64,000 bases of DNA, taken from Pseudomonadota bacterium (GTDB lineage: Bacteria > Desulfobacterota > Desulfobacteria > Desulfobacterales > Desulfobacteraceae). Under the pieces are notes generated by a model. That model worked only from the letters and a program-made list of their open reading frames with translations. It was not told the origin of the DNA and did not search any database. A program made the translations under genes and the position numbers. Shown piece after piece: positions 35,975 to 44,012 of this stretch. Position 1 is the stretch's first letter; each line of letters opens with the position of its first letter. The stretch covers positions 62,001-126,000 of the forward strand of contig JAHJLV010000047.1 in the NCBI GenBank assembly GCA_018821535.1, in the 5' to 3' direction.

Positions 35975-36463
35975 ATGAAAATAAACAGCTATTTGCTTTC
36001 CATCCTTGTTGATGATGAACCCGGAGTTCTTTCCAGAATCTCAGGACTTTTTTCCGGCAGGGGATTTAATATTGACAGCTTAAGTGTTGCCAAAACAGCA
36101 GATCAGAATGTTTCAAGAGTGACCATGGTAACAAAATGCGATGCCCACATTATTGAACAGATCAAAAAACAGCTCAATAAACTTATCAATGTTATTACTG
36201 TGAATGATCTGACAGACAAAAAATATGTGCAAAGAGAACTGTCCCTGATCAAGGTCAATGCCCAGCCGGAAAAAAAGGCTGAAATTCTCAGAATCGTTGA
36301 CATTTTCAGGTGCAAGATTGTGGATGTGGGCCTGTCTCACTACACCATAGAAGTCTCAGGAGACAGAGAAAAACAGGATGCCATCCTCAGTTTATTAAAA
36401 CCCATGGGGATTATTGAAATAGCATCCACCGGTGCTATTGCGCTTGCCAGAGAAAACGCATAG
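35975..36463 (+). CDS. ilvN: Acetolactate synthase small (regulatory) subunit
   Basis: A 162-residue regulatory subunit: an N-terminal ACT domain (LLSILVDDEPGVLSRISGLF, with GFNIDSLSV) and a C-terminal ALS domain. It raises activity of the large subunit and confers valine feedback inhibition. The length and ACT motif fit IlvH/IlvN of the long type. Encoded between ilvB and cimA with small gaps. Confidence 0.94.
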   Translation: MKINSYLLSILVDDEPGVLSRISGLFSGRGFNIDSLSVAKTADQNVSRVTMVTKCDAHIIEQIKKQLNKLINVITVNDLTDKKYVQRELSLIKVNAQPEKKAEILRIVDIFRCKIVDVGLSHYTIEVSGDREKQDAILSLLKPMGIIEIASTGAIALARENA

Positions 36464-36487
36464 GTTAAAAATTTATAGGTAAAAAAA

Positions 36488-38068
36488 ATGCAAAAAGCAA
36501 TTTTATATGACACCACCTTAAGGGATGGCATGCAGGGGGAGAATATCTTTTTCTCCCCGGAAGACAAGATAAAAATTGCCCGAAAACTTGATGATGCCGG
36601 AATCCATTATATCGAAGGCGGCTGGCCCGGATCAAACCCGGGTGCCCAGCTTTTTTTCGAGCTGGTAAAGGATATCCCGTTCAAACAAGCCAGGATTACC
36701 GCATTTGGTTCCACCCGGCGTCCGGGCAAACCCTGTGACCAGGATGCCAATCTTCAGGCGCTTGTCAACTGTCCTGCACCAGTGGTCACCTTGTTTGGCA
36801 AATCCTGGGATCTTCATGTGGAATCCATCATGGAAAATACCCAGAAAGAAAATCTTGCCATGATCACAGAATCCATCGCTTTTCTGCTGGATCATGGCAA
36901 AGAGGTGCTTTATGATGCTGAACATTTTTTTGACGGATATAAATCCAATCCGGAATTTGCGCTGAAAACACTGGATGCCGCCATTGCAGGCGGGACAAAA
37001 ACCCTGGTTCTGTGCGACACAAACGGCGGCAGCATGCCCTTTGAAATTGAACAGATGACACGGGCTGTGGTGGATCATTTTAAAGACACACCTGATGTGA
37101 TCTTCGGCATTCATGTCCATAATGACTGTGCCATGGCTGTGGCCAATTCGATTATAGCTGTTCAGGCAGGGGTTACCATGGTTCAGGGAACCATCAACGG
37201 GTATGGCGAACGATGCGGAAATGCGGATTTAACTGCCATCATTCCGATCCTGGCCTTAAAAATGGGAAGAGACTGTATCAGTGACGGCAATCTGAAAAAA
37301 ATTTTAAACCTGTCACGCTTTATTTCAGAAACCGCCAATGTTCCGCCTGTAAACTCAAGGCCCTTTGTGGGGAACAGTGCGTTTGCCCATAAGGGCGGCG
37401 TTCATGTCAGTGCGATCATGAAAAACCCGAAAGCCTATGAGCATATCTCTCCGGAACTTGTGGGAAACAAGCGCCGGGTGATTGTGTCTGAACAGTCCGG
37501 TAAAAGCAATATTGAATACAAGGCAAAAGAACTGGGAGTGGACTTAAGCTCAAGCGATATAAACGGATATCATATTGTTTCAAGCATCAAGGAACTGGAA
37601 AATGACGGCTATGAATTTGATGCTGCAGAAGGCTCTTTAAAGCTGATTATGGAAAAGCTTACCGGCCAGTTTGTCCCGCTGTTTGAGCTTGAATCCTTCA
37701 GGGTCTCTGTTGAAAAAGACAAGGAACGCCCCTGCTATTCCCATGCCATGATCAAAATCCGGGTGGGAGACACTACGGAAATTACCTCTGCGGAAGGCGA
37801 AGGTCCGGTCAGTGCGCTGGACAATGCGCTGCGAAAAGCATTGACCCGCATCTACCCCTCTGTGGATGAGATGCATCTTGTGGATTTTAAAGTCCGGGTG
37901 ATTGACGGTATTGATGGCACCGATGCAAAGGTAAGGGTTCTGATTGAATCCCGGGATGAAAACAATATTTTTTCAACCATCGGCGTTTCAGAAGATATTA
38001 TAGAAGCAAGCTGGCAGGCACTGGCCGACAGTTTTCAATACAAACTTTCATTAGATAAAAACAAATAA
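36488..38068 (+). CDS. cimA: (R)-citramalate synthase
   Basis: Condenses pyruvate and acetyl-CoA to citramalate, the threonine-independent route to 2-oxobutyrate and isoleucine. The 526-residue protein has the DRE-TIM entry YDTTLRDGMQGENIFFS and the citramalate-type EGGWPGSNPG, VHNDCAMAVANS, HKGGVHVSA and a C-terminal LeuA-type regulatory domain. The motif differs from LeuA's DGEQSPGA, which supports CimA; the gene next to it is the true leuA. No threonine deaminase gene is nearby. Confidence 0.93.
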   Translation: MQKAILYDTTLRDGMQGENIFFSPEDKIKIARKLDDAGIHYIEGGWPGSNPGAQLFFELVKDIPFKQARITAFGSTRRPGKPCDQDANLQALVNCPAPVVTLFGKSWDLHVESIMENTQKENLAMITESIAFLLDHGKEVLYDAEHFFDGYKSNPEFALKTLDAAIAGGTKTLVLCDTNGGSMPFEIEQMTRAVVDHFKDTPDVIFGIHVHNDCAMAVANSIIAVQAGVTMVQGTINGYGERCGNADLTAIIPILALKMGRDCISDGNLKKILNLSRFISETANVPPVNSRPFVGNSAFAHKGGVHVSAIMKNPKAYEHISPELVGNKRRVIVSEQSGKSNIEYKAKELGVDLSSSDINGYHIVSSIKELENDGYEFDAAEGSLKLIMEKLTGQFVPLFELESFRVSVEKDKERPCYSHAMIKIRVGDTTEITSAEGEGPVSALDNALRKALTRIYPSVDEMHLVDFKVRVIDGIDGTDAKVRVLIESRDENNIFSTIGVSEDIIEASWQALADSFQYKLSLDKNK

Positions 38069-38080
38069 GGCACACATAAA

Positions 38081-39634
38081 ATGACCCAAGACAATCAGAT
38101 TATCATTTTTGACACCACATTAAGAGATGGTGAACAATCCCCGGGAGCCAGCATGAACATGGCGGAAAAACTCAGGATTGCCACCCAGCTTGAAAAACTG
38201 GGCGTGAATGTCATTGAGGCTGGATTTCCCGCAGCATCCGAAGGTGATTTTGAGGCGGTAAAAGCAATTTCCCAAGTTCTGACCACCACTCAGGTGGCAG
38301 CGCTTTGCCGGGCCAATGCAAGTGATATCAACAGAGGCTGGGAAGCCGTAAAAAATGCTGCCCACCCCAGAATTCATACCTTTATTGCCACCTCTGAACT
38401 GCACATGAAATATAAACTGCAGATGGATGCGAATCAGGTGCTTGAACAGGCAATTGGAGCGGTAAAACTGGCCGCATCCTATACAGATAATGTGGAATTT
38501 TCCGCAGAGGACGGCTCCCGCTCCAATCCGGATTTTCTGTGCAAAATTTTTGAAGCTGTCATTGATGCCGGGGCAAAAACCATCAACCTGCCGGATACAG
38601 TGGGATATGCCATTCCTGAAGAATTCAGCGAGCTGGTCAGATATGTCATGAAAAACACACCCAATATTGACAAGGCCATCTTGAGTGTGCACTGCCACAA
38701 TGATCTGGGACTTGCCACATCCAACACCCTGTCTGCGGTAAAAGCCGGGGCGCGGCAGGTGGAGGTGACCATTAACGGGATCGGAGAACGTGCAGGAAAT
38801 ACGTCGCTGGAAGAGGTCATCATGGCCATGCACACACGGCCTGGCTTTTTCCCGTATACCTCATCCATTGACACCACGCGGATTTATCCCATCAGCCGCC
38901 TGGTGAGCATGATCACCGGAATCCTGGTACAACCCAACAAAGCCATTGTGGGTGCCAATGCCTTTGCCCATGAAGCCGGCATTCATCAGGACGGGGTACT
39001 GAAAAACCCCATGACCTATGAAATCATGAAGCCGGAAACCATCGGCTTAAGCAAGAACAGCATGGTCCTGGGCAAACATTCAGGCCGCCATGCGCTGAAT
39101 GCACATATTCAGGGAATGGGGTATAATCTGTCCAAAGAGGAGCTGGATAAAGTTTTTAAACAGTTTAAAAATCTGGCAGACAAGAAAAAAACCATCCAGG
39201 ATGAGGATATAGAAGCGCTTGTAAATGAAGGCGTTCTCAGAAGCTCTGAGGTCTTTGCCCTTGAATATCTGCATGTGGTCTCCGGCAACAAGGTGTTTCC
39301 CACTGCAAGTGTCCATTTGACAATCAACGGCAAATCCGTCAAAAAGGCCAGCGAAGGAAACGGCCCCATCGATGCCGTGTTTAACATTATCGCAGAACTT
39401 ACCGGAACCAAATCAGAACTTTTGAGATTCACGGTTTCGGCACTGACAGCAGGCACGGATGCCCTGGGCGAAGTTACCGTCCGCTTAAAGGAAAATGATG
39501 TTGTGGCGCTGGGAAAAGGCGCAGATGCAGATATCATTACTGCCAGCGCCCTTGCATATATCAACGGGCTGAACCGTCTGGAATATTTAAAGGAACATCC
39601 TGCAGTCAAACCGGAGAAGCTCCAGCACATTTAG
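38081..39634 (+). CDS. leuA: 2-isopropylmalate synthase
   Basis: Commits 2-oxoisovalerate to leucine by condensation with acetyl-CoA. The 517-residue protein has FDTTLRDGEQSPGASM, EAGFPAASEGD, SVHCHNDLGLATSN, AFAHEAGIHQDG and a C-terminal LeuA dimer domain (about 385-510) for leucine feedback. Last gene of the operon, 12 bp after cimA, closed by a strong terminator. Confidence 0.96.
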   Translation: MTQDNQIIIFDTTLRDGEQSPGASMNMAEKLRIATQLEKLGVNVIEAGFPAASEGDFEAVKAISQVLTTTQVAALCRANASDINRGWEAVKNAAHPRIHTFIATSELHMKYKLQMDANQVLEQAIGAVKLAASYTDNVEFSAEDGSRSNPDFLCKIFEAVIDAGAKTINLPDTVGYAIPEEFSELVRYVMKNTPNIDKAILSVHCHNDLGLATSNTLSAVKAGARQVEVTINGIGERAGNTSLEEVIMAMHTRPGFFPYTSSIDTTRIYPISRLVSMITGILVQPNKAIVGANAFAHEAGIHQDGVLKNPMTYEIMKPETIGLSKNSMVLGKHSGRHALNAHIQGMGYNLSKEELDKVFKQFKNLADKKKTIQDEDIEALVNEGVLRSSEVFALEYLHVVSGNKVFPTASVHLTINGKSVKKASEGNGPIDAVFNIIAELTGTKSELLRFTVSALTAGTDALGEVTVRLKENDVVALGKGADADIITASALAYINGLNRLEYLKEHPAVKPEKLQHI

Positions 39635-39644
39635 AACTGTTACA

Positions 39645-39676
39645 GCCGGGGACAAAAATCCATCCCCGGCTTTTCT
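39645..39676 (+). terminator. Intrinsic terminator of the ilv-leu operon
   Basis: GCCGGGGA (39645-39652) and TCCCCGGC (39663-39670) with a 10-base loop, followed by TTTTCTT. Confidence 0.88.
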
Positions 39677-39779
39677 TCCAATGAATCCCATTCATTTTTT
39701 AACTTGACATCTAAAAGCCATACAAATAAATAGAATAACTGTGTTCATTCTTTTAATTTAAAATCATTGGAGATAAATT

Positions 39780-40229
39780 ATGAAAAAAATGTTCAACATT
39801 CTTGTATTACCGCTTCTTTTTTCCCTGTTTTTCATGGCTTCAGCGCTGGCCCAGGACACTTCCATTGTCGGAAAATGGAAAACCATTGATGATGAAACCA
39901 ATGAGCCCAAATCCATTGTGGAGATTTTTGAAAAAGATGGAAAATATTTTGGTAAAATAGTACAGCTTTTAAAAGAACGGGAAGATGGCAGAGAATCCAG
40001 ATGTTATGACTGCCCGGAAGGCGACCCCAGAAAAGACCAGCCCACCCTGGGCATGGAAATTCTTAAAGACCTTGAAAAAACCGGGGATGAATACGGCTCA
40101 GGCACCATCCTTGATCCTCAAAAAGGAAAAATTTACACCTGCAAATTATGGGTGGAAGACGGCAACCTGATGGTCAGAGGATATATTGCTTTTTTCTTCA
40201 GAACCCAGACATGGTACAGGGTTGAATAA
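39780..40229 (+). CDS. DUF2147 family secreted protein
   Basis: A 149-residue protein with a signal peptide (hydrophobic 8-22, cleavage after ALA) and a DUF2147 domain: IVGKWKTIDDETNEPKS at the start and FFRTQTWYRV at the end, with a CYDC pair in the middle. The family is periplasmic or surface associated and of unknown function. It has its own TTGACA-containing upstream region (39704-39709). Confidence 0.85.
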   Translation: MKKMFNILVLPLLFSLFFMASALAQDTSIVGKWKTIDDETNEPKSIVEIFEKDGKYFGKIVQLLKEREDGRESRCYDCPEGDPRKDQPTLGMEILKDLEKTGDEYGSGTILDPQKGKIYTCKLWVEDGNLMVRGYIAFFFRTQTWYRVE

Positions 40230-40252
40230 AACAGACCCATCTTTATGAATAA

Positions 40253-40299
40253 AAAAAGGCCGTCCTTACACAGATAAAATGTAAAAAGACGGCCTTTTT
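40253..40299. terminator. Bidirectional terminator between DUF2147 gene and lepA
   Basis: AAAAAGGCCGTC (40253-40264) pairs with GACGGCCTTTTT (40288-40299), with an inner TTACA/TGTAA pair. A- and T-tracts on both sides let it serve the converging genes. Confidence 0.85.
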
Positions 40300-40312
40300 A
40301 TTATAAAAAATT

Positions 40313-42115
40313 TTATTCTGATTTCAGAACGGACAAAAATGCAGACTGGGGGATTTCAACTGACCCCACCATTTTCATCCGTTTTTTACCTTTCTTTTGT
40401 TTTTCCAGCAGTTTGCGCTTTCTGGAAATATCGCCGCCATAACATTTTGCAGTTACATCTTTTCTGAATGCAGATATGGTTTCTCTGGCAATAATTTTTC
40501 CGCCGATGGCTGCCTGAATGGGAATCTTGAACTGCTGTCTGGGAATTTCTTCCCTGAGTTTTTTACAGGCGGTCCTGCCGCGTGCTTCAGCCTTATCCCG
40601 GTGAATCAACTGAGACAATGCATCCACCCGTTCTCCGTTAATTAAAAAATCAAGTTTGACCAGGTTTGTATCCTGATATCCGGCAATTTCATAATCAAAA
40701 GAACCATATCCCTGGGTAACACTTTTCAGGCGGTCATAAAATTCATATACCACTTCAGCCAATGGCAGTTCAAATTTCATTTCCATCCGGCTCTGGGTCA
40801 GATACTGATAATTTTTACTGACCCCGCGAAATTCATGACACACCTGCATGACATTGCCCATATATCTATCCGGAACAATAATGGAAGCCTTGATAAAAGG
40901 TTCTCTGACCTTGGAAATTTCAGCAGGATCAGGATATGCCACCGGATTATCAATAATCTTCACTGTTCCGTCAGTATACGTGAGTTCATACATAACCGAT
41001 GGCGAAGTTAAAATCAGCGACACATCATATTCTCTTTCAAGCCGCTCCTGGACCACCTCAAGGTGTAAAAGCCCCAGGAAACCACACCGGTATCCAAAAC
41101 CCAGCGCAGCAGAACTGTCTTTTTCATAAATCAAAGACGCATCATTCAACTTGAGTTTTTCAAGGGCTAAAGTCAATTCTTCATAGTCATCCGCTGCCAC
41201 AGGATACATGGATGAAAAAACCACCGGCGTAGGTTCCCTGAAACCGCCTTTGGGTTTGCCGCAATGCTTATCCGGCATGGTGACGGTATCCCCGATTTTA
41301 ACGTCAGATATATTTTTGATCCCGGCAATCAGATATCCCACCTGACCTGCAATCAGCTCGTCCTGGGGCTGGCGGATGATCTGAAATAATCCGACTTCCT
41401 CCACCTTATATTCTGCATTATTGGACATGAACTGTATTCTCTGACCTTTTTTAATGCTGCCTTCAAATATCCTGAAATGGACAACGGTTCCGCGGAATGC
41501 ATCATAATGAGAATCAAATATCAACGCTTTGAACACATCACCCTCAGAGGCCTTTGGCGGTGGAATCAATTTCACCACTGCCGGGAATATATTTTCAACC
41601 CCTTTTCCGGTCTTGGCGGAAACCAGTAAGGCATTGTCTGAATTCAATCCCAGGTCTTCTTCTATCTGTTCTTTGGCCCATTCGATCTGAGCAGACGGCA
41701 GATCAATTTTATTGACCACCGGAACAATTTCAAGGTTATGCTCCAGCGCAAGATACAGATTGGCCAGTGTCTGGGCTTCCACCCCCTGGCTGGCATCAAC
41801 AAGGATCAATGCCCCTTCACAGGAGGCAAGCGCCCTTGACACTTCATATGAAAAATCCACATGACCCGGCGTATCAATCAGATTCAGCAGATACTCGGTG
41901 CCATCCGGCGCAGTATAGGGCAGAGAAACGGTCTGGCTTTTAATGGTAATGCCCCGCTCTCTTTCAATGTCCATGGAATCCAGAATCTGCTCTTTCATAT
42001 CCCGGTCTGATATAATACCTGAAAGCTGTATCAATCTGTCAGACAAGGTCGATTTACCGTGATCGATATGGGCAATAATACTGAAATTCCGAATATTCTT
42101 TATATTTAACTTCAA
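40313..42115 (-). CDS. lepA: Elongation factor 4 (LepA) GTPase
   Basis: A 600-residue ribosome-bound GTPase that back-translocates or helps assemble ribosomes. G-motifs: AHIDHGKS, DTPGHVD and NKIDLP; switch I contains ERERGITIKSQ. The length and the LepA-specific C-terminus (CYGGDISRKRKLLEKQKKGKKRM) are standard. It is divergent from the REC-GGDEF gene across 130 bp that should hold both promoters. Confidence 0.97.
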   Translation of the reverse strand: MKLNIKNIRNFSIIAHIDHGKSTLSDRLIQLSGIISDRDMKEQILDSMDIERERGITIKSQTVSLPYTAPDGTEYLLNLIDTPGHVDFSYEVSRALASCEGALILVDASQGVEAQTLANLYLALEHNLEIVPVVNKIDLPSAQIEWAKEQIEEDLGLNSDNALLVSAKTGKGVENIFPAVVKLIPPPKASEGDVFKALIFDSHYDAFRGTVVHFRIFEGSIKKGQRIQFMSNNAEYKVEEVGLFQIIRQPQDELIAGQVGYLIAGIKNISDVKIGDTVTMPDKHCGKPKGGFREPTPVVFSSMYPVAADDYEELTLALEKLKLNDASLIYEKDSSAALGFGYRCGFLGLLHLEVVQERLEREYDVSLILTSPSVMYELTYTDGTVKIIDNPVAYPDPAEISKVREPFIKASIIVPDRYMGNVMQVCHEFRGVSKNYQYLTQSRMEMKFELPLAEVVYEFYDRLKSVTQGYGSFDYEIAGYQDTNLVKLDFLINGERVDALSQLIHRDKAEARGRTACKKLREEIPRQQFKIPIQAAIGGKIIARETISAFRKDVTAKCYGGDISRKRKLLEKQKKGKKRMKMVGSVEIPQSAFLSVLKSE

Positions 42116-42245
42116 TTAAGCTCCAAACTAAGTTATTGACAAATATCATCTATCCCGCTAATGATGTTGATATGTATTTACCAATTGAGTTGTAAAGTGT
42201 CAAGATAAGCCGGTTTTCTATAGGCGTAATCCCGGAGAAATACAC

Positions 42246-43157
42246 ATGACCTATTCAATCCTGATTGTTGATGATGACGATGCCATCAAAGATTCTGTTG
42301 AAGAATATTTAACACTTTTAAAATACAATGTTAAAAGTGCGCTGAACGCAGAAGAAGCCCTTGAGATCCTGAAAACATTTAATGCCGATGTTATTTTGAC
42401 AGACATCATGATGGAGGGGATGAACGGCCTTGACCTGACCCGGAAAATAAAAAGCACCAATGATATTGATGTGATTGTCATGACCGGATACAGCGCGGAA
42501 TACTCCTATGAAGAAGCGGTTCAGGCCGGAGCCAGTGATTTTATTTTCAAACCGTTCCGGTTTGAGGAACTGGATCTGAGAATCAAAAGAGTACTGCGGG
42601 AAGCTGAATTTAAAAAAGAGCGTTCCCAGCTTTTAAAAGAGCTTGAAAAACTGGCCATCACAGATGCCCTGACACAATTATATAATTCCCGTCAGTTTTT
42701 TTCCCAGATCAAAACTGAAATCAAACGATACAACCGATATTCGCGCCCCCTGTCCCTGCTGCTTCTGGATATTGATTATTTCAAGCAGTACAACGATACC
42801 TGGGGACATCTGGAAGGCGACAAGGTGCTGATGCAGATCGGGCAGACCATCAGTTCCTGCATGCGTTCCATGGATACTGCCTATCGGTATGGCGGTGAAG
42901 AATTCACCATCATTCTGCCGGAAACAAAACTGAAAAAAGCCTGCGTGGTGGGGGCAAGAATCAAGGACAATATCAGTTCACAGCTTTTTGAACCCGAACC
43001 CGGAAAAAAACAAAAAGTCACTGTCAGCATTGGTGCAACAGAGCTGGTTCCCGGAGAAGACTTTGTATCCTTTATCCGAAGGGCAGATAAAGCACTTTAT
43101 AAATCAAAGGAAACCGGCCGCAATAAACTGACGTATATTGATGTCAATAAGGACTAA
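42246..43157 (+). CDS. Response regulator diguanylate cyclase (REC-GGDEF)
   Basis: A 303-residue protein with a receiver (acceptor Asp53 in ILTDIMMEG) joined by a helix to a GGDEF domain. The active site reads YGGEEF (216-220), and an inhibitory RSMD lies five residues upstream. Phosphorylation by an unlinked kinase should trigger dimerisation and c-di-GMP synthesis. Confidence 0.93.
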   Translation: MTYSILIVDDDDAIKDSVEEYLTLLKYNVKSALNAEEALEILKTFNADVILTDIMMEGMNGLDLTRKIKSTNDIDVIVMTGYSAEYSYEEAVQAGASDFIFKPFRFEELDLRIKRVLREAEFKKERSQLLKELEKLAITDALTQLYNSRQFFSQIKTEIKRYNRYSRPLSLLLLDIDYFKQYNDTWGHLEGDKVLMQIGQTISSCMRSMDTAYRYGGEEFTIILPETKLKKACVVGARIKDNISSQLFEPEPGKKQKVTVSIGATELVPGEDFVSFIRRADKALYKSKETGRNKLTYIDVNKD

Positions 43158-43171
43158 CGGCATCATCCTTT

Positions 43172-44005
43172 TTAAATATTGCTGATCCGCATGCTTAAAT
43201 CCACACTTCTTGCCTGGTGGGTCAGTGCCCCGCATGAAATCACATCCACCCCGGTTGCTGCAATTATATTCAGGGTCTCCAGAGACACATTTCCGGATGC
43301 TTCCACAATAGCCCTGCCATTGATCAACTGCACTGCCGCTGACATCTGGTCATAGTCCATATTGTCCAACATGATGACTTCCGCTCCGACATCAATGGCT
43401 TCCTGAACCTGTGCCAGCGTGCTGACTTCCACTTCAATTTTCATCAGGTGTGAGGTCCGGGACCGGACCGCATTCACGGCATTTTTTATCGAGCCTGCCA
43501 CTGCAATATGATTATCCTTTATCAGGATGCCATCATACAAGGACAGACGATGATTATAGGCACCCCCTGCCCTGACCGCCTCTTTTTCAAGACAGCGAAG
43601 GCCCGGCGTTGTTTTGCGGGTATCTGTCAGACGCACATTCGGGTATTCCAGTTTTTCCATAAATGTCCGGGTGATGGTCGCAATTCCGGAAAGGCGCTGT
43701 AAAAAATTCAAGGCCACCCGCTCCCCTTTTAAAAGGGCCAGCAGATCCCCTTGCACCTTAAAAATAATTTCCCCGTTTTTAATCAGATCACCTTCGGGAA
43801 ACGGAGCAAAACATTTACATTCCGGATCCAGCAGTTTGAATACCTTTTCTGCCACAGCAAGTCCTGCAAGAACAAAATCCTGTTTTGCCACAATCACGCC
43901 TTTGCCGGTAAAAGATTCAGATAAAATACTTTCCGATGTAATATCTCCAAGTCCTGAATCTTCAAAAAGCGCCAGATTAATTATATTATCAATTGTATTA
44001 TTCAT
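43172..44005 (-). CDS. nadC: Nicotinate-nucleotide pyrophosphorylase (carboxylating)
   Basis: Converts quinolinate and PRPP to nicotinate mononucleotide in NAD synthesis. The 277-residue protein shows DTRKTTPGLRCLEKEAV, GGAYNHRLSLYDGILIKDNH, IEVEVSTLAQ and the terminal EASGNVSLETL and ISCGALTHQ. It follows valS by eight bases, so is probably co-transcribed with it. Confidence 0.96.
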   Translation of the reverse strand: MNNTIDNIINLALFEDSGLGDITSESILSESFTGKGVIVAKQDFVLAGLAVAEKVFKLLDPECKCFAPFPEGDLIKNGEIIFKVQGDLLALLKGERVALNFLQRLSGIATITRTFMEKLEYPNVRLTDTRKTTPGLRCLEKEAVRAGGAYNHRLSLYDGILIKDNHIAVAGSIKNAVNAVRSRTSHLMKIEVEVSTLAQVQEAIDVGAEVIMLDNMDYDQMSAAVQLINGRAIVEASGNVSLETLNIIAATGVDVISCGALTHQARSVDLSMRISNI

Positions 44006-44012
44006 GGTGATT

